Shown: positions 38,258-47,675, counted from the stretch's first letter. The stretch is 47,987 bases of DNA from Halanaerobium saccharolyticum (GCF_003053565.1 NZ_QAXS01000026.1:1-47987), one strand, 5' to 3'. The notes: generated by a model not told the origin, from the letters alone. Numbers and translations are program-made.

Positions 38258-40453
38258 TTAAGCATTCAGTTTAACTTTTAATTTATCACCATCATTTATC
38301 TTTGCAGAAAGATTAACAGGTTCACCATTTAAAATCAACTGCATTTTCTGCTGCAGCTGCTTTGAGATCCCATAATTAATATAATCAAATACTCCTTCAA
38401 CAGTTAAAGTGCGCGAAAAAGCTCTGATCTGATCTCCAGCCTGAATTTTGTAAGTTAAATCTACACTTTCTCCATTAACCTCTACTTCCCAGCGCTGGTT
38501 GGGAACACTCAGTTCACTGCCGTTGAAATAAAAATCAATTTCCTGATTACCTTTTTTCCGCAGTAAATTCCTGATAGTCAGACTCTCGTCTTCTTTTTCT
38601 TCAATCTGAAGTTTTAAACCAGCTTCTAAAGGACGATCAAGATCAACTTTTTTGCCTTCAGCTGTAGTCACAGAATAACGAGAGATTACTGCTTCCTCTT
38701 CTCTACCGTTGAAATTATATTTTATGCTTTCATTTTTAAAACTACCAGCAGGTAATTCCAGCAGCTGGGCCAGGGCATCCCTTACAGTCTCTGGAACTGT
38801 ATATTCAATCTCAGCTCCGTCAACTAAATCCTGGTCTAAATTTACCAGACTGCCATTCTGAAAAACTCTGGTCCCAACTTTATTTTTAGTGCCGTTTAAA
38901 TAGATCTGATAGCTGCACAAATCTGCAGCCGGGATAACATCCTTAATCTCTGCTTCAGCATTTTGGCCGGGTCTGCCGGCTTTAAAACTGATTCGGTCAC
39001 CATTTGTTACCCGCTGCTTCAGTTTCGCCTCTTCCTGATTAAGCAGAATCTTAGCCGCAGTTCCCAGCTCACCTTTGACAGTCTTAAGCTCACCATTAAC
39101 TGTCGCAGTAAGTCCCATTCCCGGTCGAGGACTGAGCTGCTCCATTTCGATATCAGCTGCCAGCAGTGTATCGGCAACTGTTGGTTGGGAGAGAGTAAGC
39201 AGATTAATTCGATCTCCATTTACCTCTACCTCAATAAAAACTGCCTTACTCTGTGTTTCCCTGGTGCTGACTGCAATCCCAAGTGGAGTTAAAGTCTGGG
39301 TAGTGTTGATCCCGCTTATCTCTCCTTCAATATTATTTAAGTCTTCTCTTTTTCTGATTCCAATTCTGCTTTCAATTATATCAATTTTTTCAGCAAACTT
39401 TTCCTTCAGCCCTGGTGTCAGACTTCCACCACCAATAAAAATCACAGCCTGTGGAGGTGCAGAATTGATTTCAAGAATACTTTCTGCAATCGAGCTGCTC
39501 AGCTGCTCCAGCTGTTCTTCAACTGCAGCCAGAACCTCATCTTTATTTAATTCCAGACTCTCACCCAAAATAGTTTTGACTGCTAAAACTTCATCTTCTA
39601 AGAGACTGCATTTTACCTTTTCTGCATTATTATAATCAATTAAAAACTTTTCTGAGATAATCTCTGTTATCTCATCACCGGCCACCGGTACCATCGCATA
39701 ACCTGAAATAGAACCACTCCTAGTAATCGCAATATCAGAAGTACCGGCTCCTATATCAACCAGAGCCAGATTGAAATTACTCATCGCCTCTGGAATTACT
39801 ACCTGAGAAGCAGCAATTGGCTCCAGAGTCAGGTGTTCAACTTCCAGACCAACTCTGTTAATTACAGAAAGCAGAGAATCAATAACAATTCTGGGCAAAA
39901 AGGTAGCAACAAGTTCAACTTCCATATTTTTACCCCGCTGTCCTAAAAGATGACCCAGTTCCATTCCGTCCAGCCTGTATTTGCGGACTGTATAGCCAAC
40001 AAAGTGGTAATCTACTGCCTTAATTTTATTTTTCTTAGTTTCCAGCCCCTGACTTTGATAAGCCTGCTCCTGCTGCTGATCGTTTTTGAGCTCAGCCTGA
40101 GCCTTCTGAATAGTTTTTAATTCCAGAGTTTTGAGATCTTCTTCTTCTATATATCTGCTTCTTTCCAGCTCAATATTATGGCTTTTAGTTACTGTTTTTA
40201 GAGCTCTTCCCGCAGCTGCAATGGCCACATTTTTTAAAGTCAGCCCGGATTTTTCTTCCAGTTCCTTTTTTACTTCGGCCACAGCTTCTGCCACCCGGGC
40301 CACATTATGTATTTGACCATCAAGCATTGCTCTGGTCTGATGTTCTCGCACAGCAGAATTAACAATTTGATAGCCAGTTTCAGTTTCTTTTATTAAAATT
40401 CCAACAATTGTTCTGGTGCCAATATCCAGAGCAAAGGTAATCTCACTGGTCAT
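38258..40453 (-). CDS. Long FtsA-like (PilM/FtsA-fold) protein with C-terminal repeat region
   Basis: About 731 residues. Residues 1-370 have the FtsA-type actin fold: TFALDIGTRTIVGIL (phosphate 1), IAAAGRALKTV (about 80), NLALVDIGAGTSDIAI (phosphate 2, about 228), VAGDEITE, and VIFIGGGSLTPGLKEKF (adenosine, about 337). Unlike cell-division FtsA it has no C-terminal membrane-targeting helix. Instead, residues about 380-731 are beta-rich with repeated units of the type 'NG-x-x-v-x-L-x-x-x-i-x-x-GD-x-I', for example LNGEPVNLSAKINDGDKLKV at the end. This architecture occurs in Clostridia under FtsA/PilM names; the role in division, envelope or pilus assembly is unknown. Start: AGGGAGG lies 8 nt before the ATG at 40453. 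Confidence 0.75.
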   Translation of the reverse strand: MTSEITFALDIGTRTIVGILIKETETGYQIVNSAVREHQTRAMLDGQIHNVARVAEAVAEVKKELEEKSGLTLKNVAIAAAGRALKTVTKSHNIELERSRYIEEEDLKTLELKTIQKAQAELKNDQQQEQAYQSQGLETKKNKIKAVDYHFVGYTVRKYRLDGMELGHLLGQRGKNMEVELVATFLPRIVIDSLLSVINRVGLEVEHLTLEPIAASQVVIPEAMSNFNLALVDIGAGTSDIAITRSGSISGYAMVPVAGDEITEIISEKFLIDYNNAEKVKCSLLEDEVLAVKTILGESLELNKDEVLAAVEEQLEQLSSSIAESILEINSAPPQAVIFIGGGSLTPGLKEKFAEKIDIIESRIGIRKREDLNNIEGEISGINTTQTLTPLGIAVSTRETQSKAVFIEVEVNGDRINLLTLSQPTVADTLLAADIEMEQLSPRPGMGLTATVNGELKTVKGELGTAAKILLNQEEAKLKQRVTNGDRISFKAGRPGQNAEAEIKDVIPAADLCSYQIYLNGTKNKVGTRVFQNGSLVNLDQDLVDGAEIEYTVPETVRDALAQLLELPAGSFKNESIKYNFNGREEEAVISRYSVTTAEGKKVDLDRPLEAGLKLQIEEKEDESLTIRNLLRKKGNQEIDFYFNGSELSVPNQRWEVEVNGESVDLTYKIQAGDQIRAFSRTLTVEGVFDYINYGISKQLQQKMQLILNGEPVNLSAKINDGDKLKVKLNA

Positions 40454-40587
40454 AAAGATATTCCTCCCTGTAAACATTTAATAAAAATAAGTAAATTTAA
40501 TTTTCCTACCTGCTAATTATATTCTATATTCAGGTAGATATCCCTTTAAATTAATCGAAGAAAAATCATCTGAAGCTGCTTAAATAA

Positions 40588-40625
40588 AGAAAACTATCTT
40601 CCCAATCAACTTAGAAAGATAGCTT
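40588..40625 (-). terminator. Terminator of the second HD-GYP gene
   Basis: On the minus strand AGCTATCTT and AAGATAGTT form a 9-bp stem with a 15-nt loop, followed by TTTCTTT, about 55 nt after the stop at 40679. Confidence 0.8.
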
Positions 40626-40678
40626 AAAAAATCGGATTAAATTTTTATTTAAACCAAAGTATTTTATTAGAAAATATA

Positions 40679-41734
40679 TTAAACAATCACCTTAGTAATT
40701 ACAATATTCATGTGCTTTAAAAGATCCAGTTCCTTATCCAGCTCATTACCTTCATCATCTTCGATTAATCTGAGAACCGGTCTGGTCGGAAACCCTACAT
40801 TCTGAGTTCTGACTACCGCCCGATGCCCACTGCTTAAAATCACTTCCGAACCATTGGGATAAAAAGAAACCTGAGGCAAAAACTTTTTAACCAGTTGATA
40901 ATCAAAGAGCTGTTCTGTATGGTTCATAATATACTCAGCTGCTTTATAGGTCGGCCATCTATCTCTGTAAACTCGATCACTGGTTAAGGCATCAAAAACA
41001 TCAGCAATAGCAGCTACCCGGGCAAATTCGTGGATCTCATCACCTTTAAGCCCTCTAGGGTAGCCGGAACCGTCAACCCGCTCGTGATGTGAGTAAACAA
41101 CTATTCTTGACAGGGGACTAATTGACTCAATCTGCTGCAGGTAGTTAAATCCTAACTCCGGATGATTTTTTATTATTTCAAACTCATGATCTGTTAATTT
41201 AGCCGGCTTGTTTAAAATTTCCTCAGGAATAAGAGTCTTACCAATATCATGCAGCATCCCTCCCATTCCAAGTTTAAAAAGCTCACTTTTACTGTAACCG
41301 AGCATTTTACCGAGGGCTATACAGACCACACTAACATTTACTGAATGCTCATAAGTATAATCACTGGTGCTTTTTAGACTTACTAGATTTAATAAAACAT
41401 CCTCATTTAGAACCAGCTCATCAGTAATATCTTCAACAACATTCTTTAAGTCATTAGTATTTAAATCTATAAAACCATTTTTGATCCTGTCAAAGGTATT
41501 GGTAACTATTTTCTTTCCGGTGCGCCTGGTGCTGTCTTTAATTGCATCATTGATTTCAATATCATATGAATACCTATCTTCAATGTAAAGATGTTTTATC
41601 CCCAGCTCTAGCAGCTTACTTTTATATTTATATAAATTATTAACACCTTTATTTAGTAGTATATTTCCATTTTCATAAATTGGTTTGGCTAATTCCATAT
41701 CTTCTTTTAGATTTTCTGTTAAGACTAAGCGCAT
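40679..41734 (-). CDS. Cytoplasmic HD-GYP domain protein (putative c-di-GMP phosphodiesterase)
   Basis: A 351-residue soluble protein. The N-terminal 100 residues (LTENLKEDMELAKPIYENG...) match the DUF3391-like lead found before many HD-GYP domains. The HD-GYP core is complete: YEHSVNVSVVCIALG (about residue 129), GMLHDIGKTLIP (HD, about 160), KNHPELGFNYL (about 188), and YSHHERVDGSGYPRGLKGDEI (about 214 on). IADVFDALTSDRVYRDR follows. The C-terminal small beta domain has GHRAVVRTQNVGFPTRP. It is a single-gene unit with its own terminator, so unlike the membrane HD-GYP at 29-30 kb it probably senses a cytoplasmic cue. Confidence 0.88.
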   Translation of the reverse strand: MRLVLTENLKEDMELAKPIYENGNILLNKGVNNLYKYKSKLLELGIKHLYIEDRYSYDIEINDAIKDSTRRTGKKIVTNTFDRIKNGFIDLNTNDLKNVVEDITDELVLNEDVLLNLVSLKSTSDYTYEHSVNVSVVCIALGKMLGYSKSELFKLGMGGMLHDIGKTLIPEEILNKPAKLTDHEFEIIKNHPELGFNYLQQIESISPLSRIVVYSHHERVDGSGYPRGLKGDEIHEFARVAAIADVFDALTSDRVYRDRWPTYKAAEYIMNHTEQLFDYQLVKKFLPQVSFYPNGSEVILSSGHRAVVRTQNVGFPTRPVLRLIEDDEGNELDKELDLLKHMNIVITKVIV

Positions 41735-41866
41735 ATACTATATAATCCTTTCCCCAAAATAGTTAAAATAATTTTCCCTAAAATATATTTTCTATAAAAA
41801 TTGTTTAATCCCTCTTAAATTGCTAAAATAAAGCTTAATTAATTTATTTTAACTATTAAACAGATA

Positions 41867-42715
41867 TTATTTTTTCTGGTGAACATTTTTATGGATTATC
41901 TGCTCCTCTTCTCTCGACTCAGAAACCCCCAGAGCTCCTCTTATTTTACAGTATTTAGCAGCTGTTTTCAATCCTTCAGCCAGAGCTTGATGATAATCTT
42001 TTTCGTTTTTTGCCAGAGAAGTTAAAAAAGCTGCTGTTAAGGCATCACCTGCGCCCAGAGTATCAACTGCTTCAACAGGCAGGGACTTTTCTCTAATTAT
42101 TTCTTCTCCAAGCTGCATCAGAACCCCGTCTTCACCCAGGGTTAAAATAACAGCCTCAAGCTCAAACTGAGAAAGCCAGTCTAAAAAGGCTTCCGGGTCC
42201 TCCTGACTCTTACTTTCTGAGAAAAAAGCAATATCTACTCTGGGGATAATATCCTCAATATATTCCCTGTTTCTGAGGTAAGAAAAATCAAATGACAGTT
42301 TAGTCTTATAGTGCAGCTTTGGTAGGTAATTTTCAAAATAGGAATAAATATTACTGTGGACAATTTTAGAATTTTTGATAATCTCCAGCACATTTTTATT
42401 GATTTTTAAATTTTTATATACTCCCTTGTCAACAGCCTCAATAACCGCTTCCGAACCCTGACGGCGGACAATTGAAAGTGCATTCCTTCCTTTTCTAATA
42501 TCATTAACAGGATAGGCAACCTTTTCTTTTTTTAAAGTTTCATATAAAAATTTAGCATTCTTATCTGTCCCAAAAACTCCATAATAAGCTGCTTTAGCAC
42601 CCAGTCGTTTGGCGATCACAGCCGTATTGTAGGCGCCTCCCCCGGCATAAACTCTCTTTTCCTCCGGGTAATAGTCTGCTATATTATCACCTACAGAAAA
42701 TATATCATACTGCAT
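41867..42715 (-). CDS. PfkB-family kinase, fructoselysine-6-kinase-like
   Basis: Ribokinase-fold sugar kinase of 282 residues. Substrate lid and GG motif: SVGDNIADYYPEEKRVYAGG (residues 7-26), close in style to FrlD, whose opening is GDNCVDIYP...FSGGNAVN. Catalytic and anion-hole motif: VDTLGAGDALTAAFLTSL (about 216-233), with Asp of GAGD as the base. The nucleotide site is VILTLGEDGVLM (about 190). FrlD-like kinases act on fructosamine or related sugars, but specificity in this family changes easily. It follows an ECF S component by 52 nt in one transcript, suggesting uptake and phosphorylation of one small molecule. Confidence 0.85.
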   Translation of the reverse strand: MQYDIFSVGDNIADYYPEEKRVYAGGGAYNTAVIAKRLGAKAAYYGVFGTDKNAKFLYETLKKEKVAYPVNDIRKGRNALSIVRRQGSEAVIEAVDKGVYKNLKINKNVLEIIKNSKIVHSNIYSYFENYLPKLHYKTKLSFDFSYLRNREYIEDIIPRVDIAFFSESKSQEDPEAFLDWLSQFELEAVILTLGEDGVLMQLGEEIIREKSLPVEAVDTLGAGDALTAAFLTSLAKNEKDYHQALAEGLKTAAKYCKIRGALGVSESREEEQIIHKNVHQKK

Positions 42716-42767
42716 AATTATTCCTCCTCAGTTTTGATTGTTTTAGTTGAAATTATTCAGCCTAAAC

Positions 42768-43313
42768 TTATTTAACCTTCCTATTAAACTCTGCAAATTC
42801 CTTAATCGGTTTGATCTTTTCAACAATTAATGGAATAACTACCAGCTGAATAACGATTCCTGGAATTCCAGTTACAAATGCCCCCTGCATAAAAGGAATA
42901 AAAGGCGGATTAAAATCAAAGATTGGTCCAACAGCTATTAACGCCAGTCCATAAACAAAACGTCCCAAAATCATAGCAGCAATTAAACTCAAATACATAT
43001 TTTGAGATTTATTAGAATAAAGATAGCCAGCAACTAAACCAAAGGCTGCCAGTTCAAAAGCCATGAGAAAGGTAATCGGCGGCATCACTGGCGGCATTGC
43101 AAAAAGCAGAGTGCTGAACAGCGGGGTAATAAAACCGATTAAAGTTCCGTAAAAGGGTCCTAAAATTAGAGCTGTTAAAAATACCGGAATATGCATCGGA
43201 GAAATTAAATTTCCCAGAGTTGGACTTCCAGCCAGATTAACCAGCCGCGGTAAAATCAGACCCAGAATTAATAAAAAACTTGCCCAGACTAACTTTCTTG
43301 TTTTATTTTTCAA
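42768..43313 (-). CDS. ECF transporter S component
   Basis: Membrane substrate-binding subunit of an energy-coupling-factor transporter, about 181 residues and five or six hydrophobic segments. The S-component hallmark is SPMHIPVFLTALILGPFYGTL (about residues 38-58), with FELAAFGLVAGYLYS following. The N-terminal KNKTRKLVWASFLLI is the usual charged lead that contacts the T subunit. Start: the GTG at 43322 is inside the Shine-Dalgarno region GGAGTG; TTG at 43313 has 8-nt spacing and was chosen. It lies between an M48 protease (25 nt upstream) and a PfkB kinase (52 nt downstream). The substrate is unknown; the kinase is the best clue. Confidence 0.85.
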   Translation of the reverse strand: MKNKTRKLVWASFLLILGLILPRLVNLAGSPTLGNLISPMHIPVFLTALILGPFYGTLIGFITPLFSTLLFAMPPVMPPITFLMAFELAAFGLVAGYLYSNKSQNMYLSLIAAMILGRFVYGLALIAVGPIFDFNPPFIPFMQGAFVTGIPGIVIQLVVIPLIVEKIKPIKEFAEFNRKVK

Positions 43314-43337
43314 AGTGACCACTCCAAATTTTATATA

Positions 43338-44564
43338 TTATTTAAATTGAATACTTTCAATCAGTTTTTCTATTAGCTGACGCTGTTCAGCCCTATTTTC
43401 AGCACCAGGTTCAAAACTCAATTTTAAAAGCTGCTGCTGATCTTTCTGACTAATAAAATAATCAAGCTTATATTCCTGACTGCGGTTTAACTGCAGCTGA
43501 TAAATATCAAGCTGATCATCTGCAATAGTTCGTTTTTCCACCTGATAGCCATTTTCTTCAGCCTCGATGGCAGCATAATTAAACTGTTTGCGAGCCGTTT
43601 CCATAAAGTTTTTGGCACTCAAATCTTCAAAATAGATTTCTGCATTTAAGTTTTCAGCACTCAGCTGATATTTAAATTTGACCTCCTGTTTTAAAACCCT
43701 CGCTTCATTTAAATTCCAGTTTTTTGGATAGGAAAAGGAAATCAAACTGTTTTCAAAGTGACTAAACTCGTTTCTCTCAGGCATGGTTAAGCCCTGATCA
43801 CTGCCTTCTCGATTATTATCTTCAGCAGCCTTTTTTGACTTCTGCTGAGCAATGTATTCCTTGAGATATTCAATTCTACTTTCCGGAATTGGATGAGTCT
43901 GAGTGAATTCTAAGAGCTTAAAATTATTACTGTTTTCTTTAAAAATCTGCATCAGCTCAATTAATCCCTTGGGATCATAACCACTGCGCATCATTAAGTC
44001 GACCGCATAGATATCTGATTCCTGCTCCTGTTCTCTGGAATAACCATTGGCAATTAAATTTTGAGCAACATTGGTCATTGTCTGGTAATCATTATCTGTA
44101 AAATGATTGAAAAGCAGATTTAATAGTGATAGCCCCAGGTTTCGTTCTAAATCCTCAGTTAGATGTTCTTCTACAGCATGTCCCATCTCATGTGCAATCA
44201 GACCAGCCAGTTGATTTTCGGTGCTTAATTTCTGCAGCAGTCCCTCAAAAAGCATTATATTACCATCACCTATATAATAGGCATTAATCGTCTGATCGTC
44301 AATATGGTGGACCTTAAATTCCTCATCCTTAAATTTATCTGCTACCACATTTGCCTCTAATCTTTTAAGAGTTTCATACTCCAGACTGCCAGCTCTAAAT
44401 TCTGTAATTCTATATTCCTCATCTAAATCTTTATATAATCTCTCAGCTACATCTTTTTCATAATCAGAAAAAGCTGAAACAGTTGAAATACTAATGATAC
44501 TAATTAAAAAGACTGTTAAAATTACTGTCAAAACTTTATCTAAAGCAAAATTTGATTTTCTCAC
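43338..44564 (-). CDS. M48-family metalloprotease (BepA/YfgC-like), exported
   Basis: Zinc protease of about 408 residues. Signal peptide at residues 1-32 (MRKSNFALDK, hydrophobic VLTVILTVFLISIISIS, then VSAFS). The catalytic motif is LAGLIAHEMGHAVEEH (HExxH, about 120). The third ligand is the Glu in REQEQESDIYAVDLMMRSGYDP (about 180). THPIPESRIEYLKEY closes the peptidase unit. The C-terminal 150 residues (LISFSYPKNWNLNEA... onward) form a separate beta-rich domain. BepA-type proteases act on outer-membrane assembly in diderms, which fits this organism. Start: GGAGGG lies 6-7 nt before the GTG at 44564; the ATG at 44624 would place extra charged residues before the signal peptide. First gene of the M48-ECF-PfkB run. 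Confidence 0.88.
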   Translation of the reverse strand: MRKSNFALDKVLTVILTVFLISIISISTVSAFSDYEKDVAERLYKDLDEEYRITEFRAGSLEYETLKRLEANVVADKFKDEEFKVHHIDDQTINAYYIGDGNIMLFEGLLQKLSTENQLAGLIAHEMGHAVEEHLTEDLERNLGLSLLNLLFNHFTDNDYQTMTNVAQNLIANGYSREQEQESDIYAVDLMMRSGYDPKGLIELMQIFKENSNNFKLLEFTQTHPIPESRIEYLKEYIAQQKSKKAAEDNNREGSDQGLTMPERNEFSHFENSLISFSYPKNWNLNEARVLKQEVKFKYQLSAENLNAEIYFEDLSAKNFMETARKQFNYAAIEAEENGYQVEKRTIADDQLDIYQLQLNRSQEYKLDYFISQKDQQQLLKLSFEPGAENRAEQRQLIEKLIESIQFK

Positions 44565-44625
44565 TTTAAACCCTCCAATCTTTAGTAGTTTACTTATATA
44601 TCTATTGTAATACTTTTTCGGCAAA

Positions 44626-44672
44626 AATAAAACCCCTAATTTAGAATTATTTTGCTCACTAAATCAGAGGCT
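44626..44672 (-). terminator. Terminator of argGH
   Basis: On the minus strand CCTCTGATTTAG pairs with CTAAATTAGGGG (12 bp with G-U pairs), loop 14 nt, followed by TTTTATTTTT. It lies about 30 nt after the argH stop. Confidence 0.85.
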
Positions 44673-44702
44673 ATTTTTGAATAATTTTCTATTTAACTAT
44701 TT

Positions 44703-46109
44703 TTATTTCTGAGCTAAAAACTTTCTTTCTTCTTTGATAACTCGTTTACTTTCCTCGAATGCCGGACCACCCTTAGTTGCATGCGAATTAACTGCAGCTT
44801 TGACAGCTAACTTTTCTTTTAATTTATCTGCATCAACCTTAAGGTAGTCTCCTAAAATTTCTTCCCATTCCGGCTGCCCAAGCTGATCGAGCTCTTTCTG
44901 CTTCTGGGAGGCAAATAAAACAGCCTCTCCGACAATTTGATGAGCCTGACGGAAGGGAATACCATTTTCAGCCAGAAAATCAGCCAGCTCGGTTGCATTT
45001 AAAAATCCTGTAGCTGCAGCCTGCTGCATCGCTTCTTTTTTGACTGTCATAGTCTTTAACATTTCCGGATATAATTCTAAAATCACCTGAAGTGTATCAA
45101 CACTATCAAAAAGACCTTCTTTATCTTCCTGGAGGTCCTTATTATAAGCCAGCGGCAGTCCTTTAATGGTCAGCAGCAGCTGATTTAAGCTGCCGATAAC
45201 CCGTCCAGTTTTACCTCTAACCAGTTCGGCCAGATCCGGATTTTTCTTCTGCGGCATAATTGAACTGCCGGTTGTGTACTGGTCGGCAAGCTCGATAAAG
45301 GAAAATTCTTTTGAATTCCAGAGGATCACTTCTTCACTTAAGCGGCTCAAATGCAGCATCAGATTCGAAGCAACAGAAAGAAATTCCAGCACAAAATCCC
45401 GATCACTGACTCCATCCATTGAATTTTCGCAGGCCCGCTCAAAGCCAAGCTCCTGAGCCGTAAAATCACGGTCTAAATTAAATGAGCTGCCGGCCAGAGC
45501 TCCAGAACCCAATGGTGAGACATTGATTCTTTTTAGAGCATCCTGAAAACGCTGATAGTCCCGCTTTAACTTAAAATAATAGGCAAGCAGGTGATGACCA
45601 AAGGTTAAAGCCTGAGCCCGCTGCAGGTGAGTGTAACCGGGCATTACAGTTTCTGCATGCTCTTCTGCCAGCTCAAGCAGCACCTGCATAAACTTAAGAA
45701 TCATTTCCATTATCTGTTCGGTCTGATCTCTTAAGTAAAGCCTCATATCAACTGCAACCTGATCATTCCGGCTGCGGCCAGTATGGAGTTTACCTCCGAC
45801 TGCACCAATTTTAGCAGTCAGTCGGGCTTCCACCAGACTGTGAATATCCTCGGCTTCCTTAAAATCAAAAGTTCCCGCTTCTAATTCAGCTTCAAGATCT
45901 TTTTTGACATCCTTTAAGCCTTCAGTTATTTTTTCCACCTCGGCAGCAGTTAAAATCTCCTGTTTACCCAGCATTTTAACATGGGCTAAGCTGCCCTCTA
46001 TATCATATTCCATTAAATTTATATCAAAAGGAAGAGAAGCATTAAATTGATCCATCAGCTCAGATGTATTTGCCTCAAATCTTCCTCCCCATAATTTACT
46101 TTTTGCCAT
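44703..46109 (-). CDS. argH: Argininosuccinate lyase
   Basis: Last step of arginine synthesis: argininosuccinate to arginine and fumarate. It has 468 residues, normal length. Motifs: KLWGGRFEANTSELMDQFNAS opening; HTGRSRNDQVAVDMRLYLRD (about residue 107); GYTHLQRAQALTFGHHLLAY (catalytic His, about 157); and the superfamily signature TTGSSIMPQKKNPDLAELVRG (catalytic Ser loop, about 277). It starts directly after the argG stop, so the two are coupled and share the upstream T-box. It releases fumarate, which FumC (30.8 kb) can convert to malate, though the genes are not linked. Confidence 0.97.
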   Translation of the reverse strand: MAKSKLWGGRFEANTSELMDQFNASLPFDINLMEYDIEGSLAHVKMLGKQEILTAAEVEKITEGLKDVKKDLEAELEAGTFDFKEAEDIHSLVEARLTAKIGAVGGKLHTGRSRNDQVAVDMRLYLRDQTEQIMEMILKFMQVLLELAEEHAETVMPGYTHLQRAQALTFGHHLLAYYFKLKRDYQRFQDALKRINVSPLGSGALAGSSFNLDRDFTAQELGFERACENSMDGVSDRDFVLEFLSVASNLMLHLSRLSEEVILWNSKEFSFIELADQYTTGSSIMPQKKNPDLAELVRGKTGRVIGSLNQLLLTIKGLPLAYNKDLQEDKEGLFDSVDTLQVILELYPEMLKTMTVKKEAMQQAAATGFLNATELADFLAENGIPFRQAHQIVGEAVLFASQKQKELDQLGQPEWEEILGDYLKVDADKLKEKLAVKAAVNSHATKGGPAFEESKRVIKEERKFLAQK

Positions 46110-47324
46110 CTACTTCTCTTCTCTCTTTTTCTGATTTGCTACCTGTAAGGGTAAAGCCCAGAGGTTGATAAATCCGGGAGCTGATTTATGATCAAAATTA
46201 TCACTTTCATCATAGGTAGCCAGTCCGTGATCATATAATGAATACTCCGATTTTCTACCTGCCAGGGTACAGTTTGCTTTGTAAAGCTTAACTTTAACTG
46301 TTCCGGTTACTGTTTCCTGAGATTTATCAACAAAGGCATCTAAAGCATCTCTTAATGGTGAGAACCAGAGGCCGTTATAAGTTAATTCAGCGTATTTAGC
46401 TGACATTTCAGCTTTGTAATTTTTGGTATCGCGGTCCAAAGTTAAATCTTCTAAAGCTTTGTGAGCAGTAATTAAGATTTCACCGGCTGGTGCTTCATAA
46501 ATCTCTCTGGATTTAATTCCAACCAGTCTGTCTTCTAACATATCGATTCTGCCGACTCCGTATTCAGAACCAACTGCATTCAACTTTTCTACCAGGTCAA
46601 TTGGGGACATTTTTTCTCCGTCAATTGCTACAGGAACACCTTTTTCAAAATCAATTGTAATATATTTCGGCTGATCTGGAGTATCATCTACATCTTTAGT
46701 CCACTGATAGGCATCTGCAGGTGGCTCAGCCCAGGGATCTTCAAGCACTCCACATTCAATACTGATTCCCCATAAGTTCTGGTCGATACTGTAGGGACTG
46801 TCTTTGGTTGCCTTAACCGGAATTCCATTTGCTTCTGCATATTCAATCTCTGCATCTCTGGAAACAAATTCCCAGTCTCTTAAAGGTGCGATAATTTCCA
46901 TTTCTGGAGCCAGAGCTTTAAAGGAAACTTCAAAACGAACCTGGTCATTACCCTTACCTGTACAGCCGTGAGCTAAAGCATCTACTCCCTCTTTTTTTGC
47001 GATTTCTACCATTCTCTTAGAAATCAGCGGCCGAGCCAGTGCTGTTGCCAGGGGATACTTCTCCTGATACATTGCGTTTACTTTAAGTGCAGGGTAAACA
47101 TAATCGGTAATAAACTCTTCTCTAATATCATCAATATAAGCCTTAGAAGCACCTGTTGCCAGAGCCTTCTCCTCAACTGCATCCCAGTCCTGAGGCTGGC
47201 CTAAATGAGCGGTATAAGTAATAATTTCTGCATCATATTTGTCCTGCAGCCACTTAATCGCCACTGAAGTATCAAGTCCACCTGAATACGCCAACAAAAT
47301 TTTCTTAATTTCTTTTTCTGCCAT
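46110..47324 (-). CDS. argG: Argininosuccinate synthase
   Basis: ATP-dependent joining of citrulline and aspartate; 404 residues, normal for type 1 ArgG. Motifs: KILLAYSGGLDTSVAIKWL (P-loop-like ATP site, residues 8-26), ALAHGCTGKGNDQVRFE (citrulline/aspartate site, about 115), DSPYSIDQNLWGISIECG (about 175) and APAGEILITAHKALEDL. AGGAGG lies 8 nt before the ATG. It is the first gene of argGH and is preceded by a complete T-box leader (47431-47655), so expression should rise when uncharged tRNA-Arg accumulates. argF and carbamoyl phosphate genes are not in the window. Confidence 0.97.
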   Translation of the reverse strand: MAEKEIKKILLAYSGGLDTSVAIKWLQDKYDAEIITYTAHLGQPQDWDAVEEKALATGASKAYIDDIREEFITDYVYPALKVNAMYQEKYPLATALARPLISKRMVEIAKKEGVDALAHGCTGKGNDQVRFEVSFKALAPEMEIIAPLRDWEFVSRDAEIEYAEANGIPVKATKDSPYSIDQNLWGISIECGVLEDPWAEPPADAYQWTKDVDDTPDQPKYITIDFEKGVPVAIDGEKMSPIDLVEKLNAVGSEYGVGRIDMLEDRLVGIKSREIYEAPAGEILITAHKALEDLTLDRDTKNYKAEMSAKYAELTYNGLWFSPLRDALDAFVDKSQETVTGTVKVKLYKANCTLAGRKSEYSLYDHGLATYDESDNFDHKSAPGFINLWALPLQVANQKKREEK

Positions 47325-47430
47325 TTTAAATATTCCTCCTTAGATTTTCTGCTCTCTTTTCAATCCTCAACAAATCAGACCAACAATTTTCTTTAAATAT
47401 ATTTTCAGCAAAAAAGCTGCTAAAAACTAC

Positions 47431-47655
47431 AAAAACCCGCCTCCATATAATAGAGACAGGTTAATATCCGTGGTACCACTCTGCTTGATAAAATAATTAT
47501 CCACTTTCAGCTAATTTAACGCAGTTCTACGTTTTTTCCTACTGAGTTCAGAAAAAAACCTCACAGATGCGCTTCAGAACCAGGTTTCGCTCGAGCTCTC
47601 ACCATCCTCGATTCGCTGACTCCACAAAAATTCTTACTCTTCTGCTCACAGGTTT
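47431..47655 (-). ncRNA. T-box leader, arginine specifier, upstream of argGH
   Basis: On the minus strand all T-box parts are present. Stem I begins AACCTGTGAG and includes the AGTA side of the specifier loop, the GGATGGTGAGAG region, and the 3' side GAAGCGCA. There the codon CGC (47571-47569), Arg, sits before the conserved A. The T-box sequence is AGAGTGGTACCACGG (47482-47468). A 10-bp terminator (AACCTGTCTC with GGAGGCGGGTT, 47462-47434) ends in T5. Specifier and gene product agree, so arginine starvation should allow read-through into argG. Confidence 0.92.
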
Positions 47656-47675
47656 ATTTATGTTTATTTTTAAGT

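Noticed and set aside
39075-39635. 186-codon plus-strand frame inside the FtsA-like gene
   Set aside because: It lies wholly opposite a well-supported coding region, is Ser-rich in the way antisense frames of this codon usage are, and has no ribosome binding site or domain.
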